Positions 1 to 8,861 of a stretch of 64,000 bases of DNA are shown one piece after another. Under the pieces are notes generated by a model that was given only the letters and a program-made list of their open reading frames with translations, did not search any database and was not told the origin of the DNA. How positions within the stretch are numbered: the stretch's first letter is position 1; each line of letters starts with the position of its first letter. The position numbers and the translations under genes are program-made. The DNA comes from Oceanospirillaceae bacterium (lineage in GTDB: Bacteria; Pseudomonadota; Gammaproteobacteria; Pseudomonadales; Balneatricaceae). The DNA lies in the NCBI GenBank assembly GCA_013215445.1, contig JABSRA010000018.1, positions 1 through 64,000 on the forward strand, given 5' to 3'.

Positions 1-30
1 ACTGAGTAAAAAACTGCTTCATTTTCATTA

Positions 31-51
31 CCTCTAACTAATAATTAGAGG
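31..51. other. Small inverted repeat in the leading intergenic stretch
   Basis: Perfect 7-bp arms CCTCTAA / TTAGAGG flank a 7-nt AT-rich loop. The rest of positions 1-291 shows no convincing coding frame. The hairpin lies downstream of the minus-strand hydrolase gene, but no T-tract follows it, so a terminator role is only possible. Confidence 0.3.
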
Positions 52-291
52 CGACAACTAGTCTGACACAGGGGGGGAGCATAAAGTCTGCCTGTTGCTA
101 CGCTTCAGCAATTTAACCTTGTGCTCCGGCGGTAATTCAAGGGGCTTCTTTAGTCTGTTGTTAAACTTGAGTATGGTGAGTTCCTGCACTATCAAAAATC
201 TGTCTAACCATCGACTAAACCTGCTTAGACCACTAGGAATATAGGCTGCGCCTATCTTTCAAATTCTAAACCGGACACTAATATGTTTATA

Positions 292-1281
292 TCAAGGTTT
301 TTCTAGAATATGGCTGCGTTGCGCGGGGGCGACACGTCCCGTTTTGATTGGCCCTAGCATGTGATGCACGACTGGGCTTATCTGCTGTTGGTCATTTCTT
401 AAAAAGTAGGTGTGTCCTTTTTTATCGCCCCAACTATTGTTGAAATCGTCACAGTCAGCTTCGTAAACATTACGCGGCAATTTTTTCTCAGACATGGTCT
501 CTGGGCCGGTCATCCCTAAACGGCGTGATACTGTCATATTTTTAAGATTGGCGATTTTACTGGCGGGCATGGCGAAATCATCATTGGCATAATAGACCAC
601 CACATTTCGGGCCGCATCGGTGATGTAGCGGCCCTTTTCTTTACGTTCCAAAGTATGGTTAACGACATCGGGGGCCACCATGAAAATATTGCGGAAAATC
701 TGTGGCATCACGCCTCCCATATCATATTTGACCCAGCTATTCAGTGCATAGGTTAACACTCGACTGCCCATTGAATGCGCTAAAACATTGATCCGACGGG
801 TACAGGGATTGGGTTTTTTAGCTTCTTCTCGACGCCATTTATCAAATAGACCCAGCATGCGAGCAAAAGAATCACCACTCGCTCTAGAAGCCCTTTGGTC
901 ATCCCAGTAATCATCCATAAAGGAGACCACTGAATCATCATCACAGGGCCAAATCAAAGGAACCACATGCACCAGACCTGGACTGAGCTCTTCAAACATG
1001 TCCTGTAAAACTTCAGCATTGGGAAAAATATCTGATTCACCTAAATTATTGAATCCATGGATGTAAAATAAAATCTGGGTTTTTCCCGGCAAGTCTCTTA
1101 GTGCTTGAAAGAAAGCTTTGCTACCAATTTCAACATAATTATTTTTAGCATCACGGCGACAAAAATACATATCTTGTCGAACGGATGTGTTTTGCATAGA
1201 GAAACTTATCTTTCGGTCCCGTTTAGAGGCAACTGATTGCTCAGGGGTTCGATTGGTAGCGAATAACATAGGCTTCTCCAT
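292..1281 (-). CDS. Alpha/beta hydrolase of the DUF900 type
   Basis: Predicted serine hydrolase of 329 aa. The alpha/beta-hydrolase landmarks are visible: an oxyanion-hole segment YIHGFNN (about 73-79), the nucleophile elbow AHSMGSR with Ser170, an acid candidate at Asp234/235 (ANDDF) and a C-terminal His290 (GHTYF). This pattern matches the DUF900 family, whose members are mostly uncharacterised esterase- or lipase-like proteins. No signal peptide is evident, so it is probably cytoplasmic. It stands alone: the next gene on the same strand lies 270 bp upstream. The substrate cannot be told from sequence. Family assignment is firm; function is open. Confidence 0.8.
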   Translation of the reverse strand: MEKPMLFATNRTPEQSVASKRDRKISFSMQNTSVRQDMYFCRRDAKNNYVEIGSKAFFQALRDLPGKTQILFYIHGFNNLGESDIFPNAEVLQDMFEELSPGLVHVVPLIWPCDDDSVVSFMDDYWDDQRASRASGDSFARMLGLFDKWRREEAKKPNPCTRRINVLAHSMGSRVLTYALNSWVKYDMGGVMPQIFRNIFMVAPDVVNHTLERKEKGRYITDAARNVVVYYANDDFAMPASKIANLKNMTVSRRLGMTGPETMSEKKLPRNVYEADCDDFNNSWGDKKGHTYFLRNDQQQISPVVHHMLGPIKTGRVAPAQRSHILEKP

Positions 1282-1554
1282 TTGTTGTCAATATAGACTA
1301 AATATCGTCGTTTATATAAATATGAATCCGTGTAAGTATTTGATTTGTATTATCTTAAATGATAATTGTAAGATTATTGCCAAAGCATGCTTTATTTAAT
1401 GATAATAACCCCTGTGAATCAACTGTTTATATTTTGTACAGATTTGTTGCTGTATATAGCTTGTATCAAGCTGCTAGTCACTCTCGCGAGGTTAATACAG
1501 TGTAGTTGATACAGCTCATCTATGCAGTGTTGGCTTGGCTATCAGTGTGCAGCG

Positions 1555-2427
1555 TTAGTTTATTTTTCTAATAATAAATTCACAGGTGATGAGCACCGGG
1601 TTTGCGTGGGGCTGCAGGGTACCGCGCATTAATTGCCCTCCCGCACTGACAATGACAATGTCCAGTTGGCAAGTGGTGCTGTCACCGGTTAAATCGACCT
1701 TACCGTCGGTAATCAGAAATTCTGTCATGAAATTATTGAGGCAGCTACCATCGGTGAAATGGGCGCCAATAAGGCTGCCAATGCCGTGAACGGAGGCTTT
1801 GCGCCATTGGTATTTTTGGCAGAGTTCGAGGATAGGCTGACTCACTTCAATATTGGGTGCAATTCGCAGTAAGATAGCGTCGGTCTGTTGAACATTTATT
1901 CTATTCTGGATTTCAGGGCAGAAGAGCTTGAAACCCGTCTGGGGGTCGTTTATGCGTTTAAAAAAGGCATCTCTAAAGCCGAGTGCTTTGATGCATACCG
2001 GCTGTGACAAAGTCGACTTATCCAGCAGAAAATGTCCCATGACTGCTGCTGGTTGGCCATTGGCCGCCGTTACCGAGGCGTGGCAGTGATAATAGGGATC
2101 TCCGCTGCCACAGATGATACCGGCGTGTTCAAATTGACTACCACTGCCAGTATGGTGAAGCTGGCTATACCAGGCAACATGCTCGGCAGTGGGCGCTATC
2201 TCGGGAATGACATAGTCGGCAGCGGCAATGGCTGCCTGGCTGAAGTAAACATAGGCCCCCGCGTATTGACGGGTTGCAAGCTCTTGAGCAATGGCAGCGG
2301 CAATTGGCACTCCCGCGGGCAGTATAAACTCGAAATCTTCAACGCTGGTCGGCGCTGCAATGTAAGGTGCGCCCGTAGGGCCTGGTTGTTGAATCTGGCT
2401 GGGCAATGGATGCTTAACCACTGTCAT
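1555..2427 (-). CDS. Tandem PPC/DUF296-domain protein
   Basis: A 290-aa protein with two tandem PPC (DUF296) folds. The first (about 30-160) carries the family's metal-site-like HCH (114-116) and the GHFLL segment (131-135). The second (about 183-288) has the typical LRIAPNIEV start and HGIGSLIGAH loop, but the HxH position reads LDI, so its metal site looks lost. Bacterial PPC proteins have no well-defined reaction. The start codon overlaps the stop of the preceding acyl-CoA ligase by 4 bp, so the two are translationally coupled and the protein probably acts in the same CoA-linked pathway. Whether it is an enzyme, a binding protein or a regulator cannot be said. Confidence 0.75.
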   Translation of the reverse strand: MTVVKHPLPSQIQQPGPTGAPYIAAPTSVEDFEFILPAGVPIAAAIAQELATRQYAGAYVYFSQAAIAAADYVIPEIAPTAEHVAWYSQLHHTGSGSQFEHAGIICGSGDPYYHCHASVTAANGQPAAVMGHFLLDKSTLSQPVCIKALGFRDAFFKRINDPQTGFKLFCPEIQNRINVQQTDAILLRIAPNIEVSQPILELCQKYQWRKASVHGIGSLIGAHFTDGSCLNNFMTEFLITDGKVDLTGDSTTCQLDIVIVSAGGQLMRGTLQPHANPVLITCEFIIRKIN

Positions 2428-4007
2428 TCACTGTGCTCCTGATCAGCGGAGTTGGCAAAATATTGTTCTTTTACCAACTTTTTGGTGATTTTTCCATAGG
2501 CTGATTTTGGTAATTCAGGCCAAAAAGTAAATTGTTTGGGCATTTTATAGCTGGCGATTTTGCCACTTAAAAATTCTTCAATATCGAGATTGGCTACTGT
2601 CACTCCCTCGCGGGCCACACAGATAGCCACACCTACTTCGCCCCATTTTGCATCGGCGATACCGATCACCGCCACCTCATTGATATCCGCATGTTGCAGT
2701 ATTTTTTCTTCTATCTCGCGCGGATAGATATTGGAGCCGCCCGAGATATACATGTCTGATTCACGCCCGGTGATGTAAAAAAAGCCCTGTTGATCCATAT
2801 GGCCTACATCTCCCGTTCTAAACCAGCCATCGCGGAAAGCTTGTGCGTTGGCTGCTGGGTTGTTCCAATATCCTTTAAAAACAGCGGGGCCGATAACGCA
2901 AATTTCTCCCGTTTCACCGACCGGCAGTTCTGCGCCCTGCTTATCTTGAATTTGTACTTGCATGCCAGTACGAGCGTAGCCGCAGCTACCACTTTGCGAC
3001 GAGCCTGATTTATGATGTAGATGTGCCGGCAATACTGTGATGTTACCTGTGACTTCACCGAGTCCGAAATACTGGACTAAGACCAAGCCAATTTTGGCTA
3101 ATGCATTCTCCTGATCTACCTGATACATAGGGGCGCCAGCGTAAATCACATAACGCAGTGAAGAGTGATCCACTTGGTCAACCGCGGGGTGCTCAATCAG
3201 TATTTTTAAAATGGTCGGCACTGTAAACATGTTGCTGACCTGATATTTTTCTACCAGGCGCCAAATTTCATGCGGATCAAAACGTGATGTCTTGGGCAAG
3301 ATACTGGCCACCCCTCGCGCCACTTGCACCAGTGCATGTACACCAGCCCCGTGAGATAGCGGGGCCACCACTAATGAGACATCTTGCTCTGTGGTAGCGG
3401 GCATCAAATCGGCTAAATGATTGGTGACGACAAAAGCCATGTGGCCGTGGGTGAGTACCACCGCCTTGGGTTTTCCGGTCGAGCCGGAAGTGAAAAAGAA
3501 CCAACATGGGTCGTGATAATCGACGGCAACTAAGGGGGTGATTGCACCGCTGTGTTTGCTGACCAGTGCATCGTAATCAGCGGCGAAATCAGCGGCGCCA
3601 ATCGCCAGGGTGAAGTTAACCTTGGTCTGTAATTTTTTGGCATGCTCTGGAAAATCCGCATGGCAGATCAAACCGACGGCACCGCTTGAGCTCGCCATCC
3701 AATCTAAATCATCGGGGCTACCTCTGAAGTTAGCGGGCACCCATATCGCGCCGATGCGAAAACAGGCCAGCATGCTTTCAAACATTTGATTGCAATTAGT
3801 CGATTGCACGATAATTCGATCGCCTTTAAGCACTGCGAAATCGTGGACCAAGGCATAGGCCATCGCATTGATACGGGCATTCATCTCTCGCCAATTCCAC
3901 TGTTGGTCTCCCCATGCTAAAGCCATAGCTTGTGGATGGCGCATGGCTGCTTGCTCGACAAAATGGGCGAGATTCATCACTCGCTGGCTGACGGGTTCTA
4001 GTTGCAT
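2424..4007 (-). CDS. AMP-forming acyl-CoA synthetase/ligase
   Basis: A 527-aa member of the ANL superfamily, which activates a carboxylic acid with ATP and then forms the CoA thioester. Core motifs are present: the phosphate-binding loop TSGSTGKPK (about 173-181), the A5-type motif YFGLGEVTG, the FRTGDVG hinge-side motif, GRESDMYISGGSNIYP, and the C-terminal catalytic lysine in PKSAYGKITK. Length is normal for the family. It overlaps the thiolase stop by one base and the downstream PPC gene by 4 bp. Pairing with a thiolase suggests a medium-chain, aromatic or branched acid substrate; which one is not readable from sequence. Confidence 0.88.
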   Translation of the reverse strand: MQLEPVSQRVMNLAHFVEQAAMRHPQAMALAWGDQQWNWREMNARINAMAYALVHDFAVLKGDRIIVQSTNCNQMFESMLACFRIGAIWVPANFRGSPDDLDWMASSSGAVGLICHADFPEHAKKLQTKVNFTLAIGAADFAADYDALVSKHSGAITPLVAVDYHDPCWFFFTSGSTGKPKAVVLTHGHMAFVVTNHLADLMPATTEQDVSLVVAPLSHGAGVHALVQVARGVASILPKTSRFDPHEIWRLVEKYQVSNMFTVPTILKILIEHPAVDQVDHSSLRYVIYAGAPMYQVDQENALAKIGLVLVQYFGLGEVTGNITVLPAHLHHKSGSSQSGSCGYARTGMQVQIQDKQGAELPVGETGEICVIGPAVFKGYWNNPAANAQAFRDGWFRTGDVGHMDQQGFFYITGRESDMYISGGSNIYPREIEEKILQHADINEVAVIGIADAKWGEVGVAICVAREGVTVANLDIEEFLSGKIASYKMPKQFTFWPELPKSAYGKITKKLVKEQYFANSADQEHSE

Positions 4008-5179
4008 TAGTTTACTCTCTCTAAAATAGATACATAATTGGAGACTGCCGCGCCGCCCATGTTAAAAACCCCCGCCAGATTGGCATTGGCAATTTGCATG
4101 TCTCCGGCTTCTCCCATCAGTTGCATTGCGGCCATTACATGCATAGATACACCAGTGGCACCAATGGGATGCCCTTTGGCTTTTAGTCCGCCAGAGGGAT
4201 TGATCGGCAGTTTGCCGTCTTTTTGCGTCCAGCCTTCTGCTATGGCGCGCCACCCCTGACCGCGTTCGGTGAGGCCCATGGCTTCATACTCGATCATTTC
4301 AGCGATAGTAAAACAATCGTGAGTCTCTATTAGACTTAAGTCATCCAAGTTGATACCGGCCATTTCTTTGGCGAGGCTCCAGGTTCGTCGAGCACCTTCA
4401 AAGGCCGTCATGTCACGCATGGAGAGCGGGAATATATCGTTGCAATTGGCGCGCGCTCTAAAACCAATGGCGCGGTTTAAGCCCCGCGCGGTATCCCGGT
4501 CACAAACGACGATAGCGGCGGCGCCATCGGAGATTAGTGAACAGTCAGTTCGCCGCAACGGTTTGGCGACAAAGGGGTTCTTGTCAGAAATTTGATTGCA
4601 GAACTCGAGGTTGAGCGCTTTATGCATATGTGCGTATGGGTTGCCCATAGCATTGGCGTGATTTTTTGCCGCTATCATCGCCATCTCTTTGCTGCGATCA
4701 CCATTTTCTGCAAAATAGGCATTGGCTATTTTTGCGAAAACCCCCGCGAATCCACCTTCTACCGTCGATTCTTGCGGGCGATAACAGGCGCTTAACAGTA
4801 TTTCACCAACCTCGGTAATAGGGGTCGATGTCATTTTTTCTGCGCCTATCACTAGGGCTATTTTTCCGCGCCCACTCTCTACAAAATCTATCGCGCTATA
4901 CAGAGCTGCGGTGCCTGTGGCGCAGGCATTTTCTGCTCTTATGCTAGGCACGTAACGCAACTCTGGCATGGCAACGCCAATTAGAGCTGCTGCAAAACCC
5001 TGTTTTGAAAAACCGCCATTGAAGGTGCCAATGGTTGCAAAATCAACATCTTCAACGGCTATTCCGGCATGTTCTAGTGCGGCATAACCCACTTCCCTAA
5101 TCAGGCTTTCAATGTCGGGCTTGGCGCTTTTGCCGAAGTGGCTGTGTGCCCAGCCGACCATCAAACTTTCAGTTTTCAT
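4007..5179 (-). CDS. SCP2-type thiolase (acetyl-CoA acetyltransferase-like)
   Basis: A 390-aa thiolase of the SCP-x/SCP2-like branch. Cys86 in RAENACATGTA is the acyl-accepting cysteine, ETHDCFTIAE holds the branch-specific HDCF motif, and KGHPIGATG carries the catalytic histidine. The second, C-terminal catalytic cysteine of classical thiolases is not seen (GGAAVSNY), which is usual in this branch. Members cleave or condense 3-ketoacyl-CoA thioesters, often of bulky or branched substrates. It follows the IclR regulator by 39 bp and overlaps the ligase gene, so it belongs to one transcript with both. Direction of reaction and substrate are inference. Confidence 0.85.
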   Translation of the reverse strand: MKTESLMVGWAHSHFGKSAKPDIESLIREVGYAALEHAGIAVEDVDFATIGTFNGGFSKQGFAAALIGVAMPELRYVPSIRAENACATGTAALYSAIDFVESGRGKIALVIGAEKMTSTPITEVGEILLSACYRPQESTVEGGFAGVFAKIANAYFAENGDRSKEMAMIAAKNHANAMGNPYAHMHKALNLEFCNQISDKNPFVAKPLRRTDCSLISDGAAAIVVCDRDTARGLNRAIGFRARANCNDIFPLSMRDMTAFEGARRTWSLAKEMAGINLDDLSLIETHDCFTIAEMIEYEAMGLTERGQGWRAIAEGWTQKDGKLPINPSGGLKAKGHPIGATGVSMHVMAAMQLMGEAGDMQIANANLAGVFNMGGAAVSNYVSILERVN

Positions 5180-5218
5180 CGTTTACTTTCACCTTGACTA
5201 TCAATAGTTAGCAGCCTC

Positions 5219-6070
5219 TCAGCCGAATAATGCCCGAGAAGAGCGCATGCGTAAATGCGAATTGCGTATTAGCTTCTCCAGTTTTTTTGCCTCTTCGAGC
5301 AGTGGTATTGCCAGCTCGAGCTGACGCTCGCCGTTTAATCTGGATTCGATTGCGCCAATGGTTATAGCACCCAGTACTTTTCCATCCGGGTCTCGCACAG
5401 GTGCGGATATTGCCCAGGAACCAGGGAAAACTAGCCCCGGATTCAACGCCCATCCTCGCTGTCGCGCCTCTGCCACAAGGCGGTGCATCGACTGCATATC
5501 AAAATTGGGAAATTTACTCAGTACTTCTGCAGCCGTGATCTTTAACATAAAATCTACTTCAGACTGTTTAAGGCAAGATAACATCGCCAGAGATGCCGCT
5601 CCCATTGGCATAGGGTGGCGGTCACCAACGTTCAGTACATGGGTACGTATCGGGTATTTCCCCTCTTCACGGTGTAAGCAAACTGTGGATGTACCTTGCA
5701 GAATACTCAAAAATGCAGTGTCCTGAGAAACCTCAGCCAAATGGCGCATACCCTCTCGCGAGAGGTTGTGAATGTTATGCGGCGGCTCTGCCAGCTGGCC
5801 CAATAGATAAGCATCTATTCCCAGGCTATATTTTTTGCTAGCAGTGTCTTGTTTGATTAAGCCGGTCATTATCAGCGCCGATAAAATTCGATGCACAGTA
5901 GGTTTAGTAAACCCGGTGAGCTCGGCTAAATTGGTCAGGCCAATGTTAGGGATTAAGCCGACTTGGCGGAGTATTTTGGTCGCCCTTAAAATGCTCTTAG
6001 AGCTACCATGGGCTGCCTCGTCTAGAGCTGCATTGTCGGGTTTAGCGGATACATTTTTAGACGTAGGGAT
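5219..6070 (-). CDS. IclR-family transcriptional regulator, non-canonical start
   Basis: The effector-binding domain (SREGMRHLAEVSQDTAFL to the C-terminus) and the winged helix are both legible. The helix-turn-helix reads LTNLAELTGFTKPTVHRILSAL and continues in frame upstream of the first GTG (5896). That GTG lies inside the recognition helix, so starting there would destroy the DNA-binding domain. The frame is open back to a stop at 6107-6109 yet holds no ATG, GTG or TTG upstream of 5896. The best candidate is an ATC at 6068-6070, 8 nt after AGGAG (6079-6083), giving 283 aa, a normal IclR length. A lost start, CTG/ATT initiation or a sequencing error are alternatives. It probably controls the downstream thiolase operon. 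Confidence 0.72.
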   Translation of the reverse strand: MPTSKNVSAKPDNAALDEAAHGSSKSILRATKILRQVGLIPNIGLTNLAELTGFTKPTVHRILSALIMTGLIKQDTASKKYSLGIDAYLLGQLAEPPHNIHNLSREGMRHLAEVSQDTAFLSILQGTSTVCLHREEGKYPIRTHVLNVGDRHPMPMGAASLAMLSCLKQSEVDFMLKITAAEVLSKFPNFDMQSMHRLVAEARQRGWALNPGLVFPGSWAISAPVRDPDGKVLGAITIGAIESRLNGERQLELAIPLLEEAKKLEKLIRNSHLRMRSSRALFG

Positions 6071-6222
6071 AGATAGGTCTCCTGCTACTCGTGTCTTATT
6101 ATTAGGTTAAGAGCCTGCCTGACTAAACACAAAGCTACTTATCCTTAGCAGCGATCGGTCAAGTCCGACAGTCTCCTAGACTAGACTATTAAAATCGCTG
6201 TGTAAATATTACCTAGTATCCG

Positions 6223-6237
6223 TTCCACTTTGTGGAC
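6223..6237. promoter_or_regulatory. Candidate IclR operator, site 1
   Basis: Near-palindrome TTCCACTTTGTGGAC: 6-bp arms with one mismatch around a 3-nt centre. It lies about 150 bp upstream of the proposed IclR start. The 6-3-6 layout with TTCC/GGAA ends resembles known IclR-family operators. A second copy in the opposite orientation is at 6338-6352. Confidence 0.5.
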
Positions 6238-6337
6238 TTTGAAAATAATATAAAATCATTATCTACTCATGATTTTCTGGAATATAGCCTAATATTTTTG
6301 TAATTAATCATGTTTATAAAAATATTAATTATTTATA

Positions 6338-6352
6338 GTCCACATTGTGGAA
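6338..6352. promoter_or_regulatory. Candidate IclR operator, site 2
   Basis: GTCCACATTGTGGAA, which matches the reverse complement of site 1 except in the 3-nt centre. The centres are 115 bp apart with an AT-rich, promoter-like stretch between them, which suits cooperative binding or looping by a tetrameric IclR protein. Confidence 0.5.
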
Positions 6353-7030
6353 TTGTTAAGGCTTCTGGCAGCGTGCACTGGAATGAGAAAAGTAGCTCAA
6401 CAGGCGCAGCCTCGCCTCTCAGTGGTGATAGATTATTTTTCTGGGTCTGTGGATGCTGAGGGTAGGGCGATAAAAGATCTAAAATCTGTGCAGCTCAGTT
6501 GTCATAGTACTGCCTAATAACAATCTCTCAGGCTAGATTTTCATGTTAAAGTCGCCAGCTAAACTCGATGCATCTTAGCGCATGGTATTTACTAAGCTAA
6601 TGGGTCTTAGGGACGTCGCGAATTAGTCGCCAAAGATTCGCCCGTTTCTGCAGGCAAGCTAATTTCCAGCGGTTTATCCCCATAAACAGAGTGGTTGTTC
6701 AGCGCTGTTAATCATTACAGAAGGTCTTCATCGAAGTGATCAACAGCATCAACATATTGGCTTTAGCTGATAATCTAATGAGTTTGCCATGCATTACAAT
6801 CAACATCTCGATGTTGCTTCTAGGCTGCCTGCTAGCGGTGATATCAAAGGCTCTTACTTCGACCTCTGACGCGGTGGTTTTCTTAGGTCACGCACTGGGG
6901 CGATCATTTGATGACTGCGGCTTTTAGCCTTGTTAGCCTCATGCGATTTTCTGCTGCAGACTAAGTGGCTGATCGCTGCTTATTAATTTTGTACTATGCC
7001 TCTGTTTCTGTTTCTGTTTATGTCTTATAG

Positions 7031-7060
7031 CTGTGCGCCTATCAGTGGCTAGGGGCACAG
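7031..7060 (-). terminator. Possible terminator hairpin of the FAD dehydrogenase
   Basis: 11-bp arms with one mismatch (CTGTGCGCCTA / TAGGGGCACAG) and an 8-nt loop, 50 bp past the dehydrogenase stop. There is no clear T-run on the minus strand, so this may be only an mRNA-stabilising hairpin. Confidence 0.35.
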
Positions 7061-7109
7061 ATCCGTCAAGCTTACGACCCTAGCAGTTCTGCATCCAAGC
7101 GCTATTGCT

Positions 7110-8522
7110 TTATCCGTAGAATATTTTACCTGGATTCATGATGTTATTAGGGTCTATGGCTTTTTTAATCAAAAACATGTAGTTAAGGCCAAGACCGTGC
7201 TCGGCGAACATATATTTTGCCTTGCCAATGCCTATTCCATGTTCTCCGGTGCAGGTGCCTTCAAAATGCAGTGCACGTTGGGCGAGTCGATCTAAGAAGT
7301 CTGTTATTTTTTTATATTCTCGGTCGGAGTTCTCATCAAAGCTGAGCAGAACATGAAAGTTACCATCGCCTGCATGTCCGACGATGGGCCCGATAAGGTC
7401 GTTGTCGATGATGTCTTGTTTAGTTTGCGTGACGCAATCAGCGAAGTTTGAGATAGGCACACAGACATCGGTCGATAGGTGAGCCATCCCTGGAGCGAGG
7501 CCACAACCTGCCCAGTAGGCATCGTGTCTGGCTTTCCATAAAATATTTCTCTGCTCTGTTTTAGCCGCCGCTTTAAAGTCGTGAGAACCATATTCAGCCG
7601 CTATGTCTTTAAACATGTCTACTTGCTCGGCGCAATGATTTTCACTGCCGTGAAACTCAACAAATAAGGTAGGTCTGACTGCGAGTGATAATTTGGAGTA
7701 GGTATTGCAAGCGCTAACTTGAACTTCGTCGAGTAACTCAATACGCGCCACCGGTATCCCGCTCTGGATCGTTAAGATAACGGCTTCACAAGCTTGTTTG
7801 ATGCTGTCAAAACTACAGACCGCTGAGAGGATTTTTTCCGGAATTCCATAGAGCTTTAAGGTCAGCTCGGTGATTATCCCCAGGGTTCCCTCGCTGCCAA
7901 TCAGGAGTCTGGCCAGATCATAACCGGCGGCCGATTTTTTGGCGCGCCCACCGGTTTTAATGATATCGCCGTTGGGCATTACCACCGTCATATTGATCAC
8001 ATTGTCGCGCATAGTGCCGTAGCGCACGGCGTTAGTACCCGATGCACGAGTAGCTGCCATACCGGCTAAGGTAGCCTCGGCACCTGGATCAATAGGGAAA
8101 AATAATCCGCAGTCACGCAGGTAAATATTCAATTCTTGGCGAGTCAGGCCCGGGCCGACGATGACATCCAAGTCGGCAGTATTGAGCTTAATAACTTGAT
8201 TCATTTCCGACAGGTCAACACAGATACCACCATTGATAGCGGACACTTGTCCCTCCAGGGAGCTGCCGGCACCGTAGGCGATGATAGGGACCACATATTT
8301 AGCACAAATTTTAACAATCTCACTGACCTGGCTGGTGGAAGAGGCAAAGGCGACGGCATCCGGAGCTAAACTTTGGTGATAAGTGACTTCGCCACCCCCG
8401 TGCTGGTTTCGCACGCTGGGAGAGACAACCAGTTTTTCGCCGAGTAATAGGGTTAATTCTGCTATGGCCAATTGGCTATCGCCGTAAGCCTGATTGTATG
8501 GCTTTAAACTATTCTGGGTCAT
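7110..8522 (-). CDS. FAD-linked D-2-hydroxyacid dehydrogenase (D-lactate/GlcD type)
   Basis: A 470-aa VAO-fold flavoprotein. The N-terminal FAD-binding domain shows YGAGSSLEG and PGAEATLAGMAATRASGTNA, where the PP loop wraps the cofactor. The C-terminal domain shows the family signatures HAGDGNFH and GTCTGEHGIGIGK, with histidines that bind metal or substrate. Relatives oxidise D-lactate, glycolate or D-2-hydroxyglutarate and pass electrons to cytochrome c or quinone. No iron-sulfur subunit gene (GlcF-like) is next to it, favouring a single-subunit D-lactate dehydrogenase (cytochrome)-like enzyme. The start is supported by GGAGAG 6-8 nt upstream. The MarR gene upstream on the same strand may control it. 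Confidence 0.85.
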   Translation of the reverse strand: MTQNSLKPYNQAYGDSQLAIAELTLLLGEKLVVSPSVRNQHGGGEVTYHQSLAPDAVAFASSTSQVSEIVKICAKYVVPIIAYGAGSSLEGQVSAINGGICVDLSEMNQVIKLNTADLDVIVGPGLTRQELNIYLRDCGLFFPIDPGAEATLAGMAATRASGTNAVRYGTMRDNVINMTVVMPNGDIIKTGGRAKKSAAGYDLARLLIGSEGTLGIITELTLKLYGIPEKILSAVCSFDSIKQACEAVILTIQSGIPVARIELLDEVQVSACNTYSKLSLAVRPTLFVEFHGSENHCAEQVDMFKDIAAEYGSHDFKAAAKTEQRNILWKARHDAYWAGCGLAPGMAHLSTDVCVPISNFADCVTQTKQDIIDNDLIGPIVGHAGDGNFHVLLSFDENSDREYKKITDFLDRLAQRALHFEGTCTGEHGIGIGKAKYMFAEHGLGLNYMFLIKKAIDPNNIMNPGKIFYG

Positions 8523-8861
8523 TGCTCTCTCTCCATGCTGTTTATTATTCTAGGGGTTGATTGCTTTGGGCCGGTCTTCCAGCCTAAAACAATGGCTAAT
8601 TTATAACAATATTTAAGTGTTAATGCAATTATATAGATGCAAGTGCATATATATTTGAATATAGATTGATTATGACTATGATTTTGGCCTGCTCGGCTTA
8701 AGCTAGATATGCAAGGCAAACTTGTCGATAACAGCGACGATTAATGTTTTTTATAAAGCGTCTGAGGGGCTAATTTGGCGGGTGTTAATTTAAATGCAAG
8801 TGCTGTCTGCTAAGATCGCAGGAACTGGGCTATTAAGTAAAGCAGCCAGCTGGAACTTACT
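8523..8861. other. AT-rich intergenic region upstream of the dehydrogenase
   Basis: 339 bp between the MarR gene and the dehydrogenase gene. It holds the palindrome at 8632-8653 and a half-similar copy (ATGCAAGTGC) at 8794-8803. No protein-coding frame is convincing. Confidence 0.4.
8632..8653. promoter_or_regulatory. Candidate MarR-type operator upstream of the dehydrogenase
   Basis: Palindrome with core ATGCA-AG-TGCAT and outer arms TATAG / ATATA, one mismatch pair over 22 bp. It sits 110 bp upstream of the dehydrogenase start and downstream of a MarR gene on the same strand. MarR proteins typically bind 16-20 bp AT-rich palindromes of this kind. Confidence 0.42.

Larger units (their letters stand above)
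6107..7109. other. Long non-coding stretch with IclR operator candidates
   Basis: About 1 kb between the IclR gene and the dehydrogenase. It is very AT-rich from 6240 to 6340. It contains two palindromes (6223-6237 and 6338-6352, listed separately) and a hairpin near the dehydrogenase stop. A 63-codon plus-strand frame at 6736-6927 shows no recognisable protein and no good ribosome site. Around 6999-7020 there is a short run of TCTGTT repeats. No RNA gene was recognised. Confidence 0.4.

Noticed and set aside
1463-1512. GTATCAA ... TTGATAC inverted repeat
   Set aside because: Only 7-bp arms with a 36-nt loop; expected by chance in AT-rich DNA.
6736-6927. 63-codon plus-strand frame in the 1-kb gap
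   Set aside because: No recognisable family, no clear ribosome site, and composition like the surrounding non-coding DNA.
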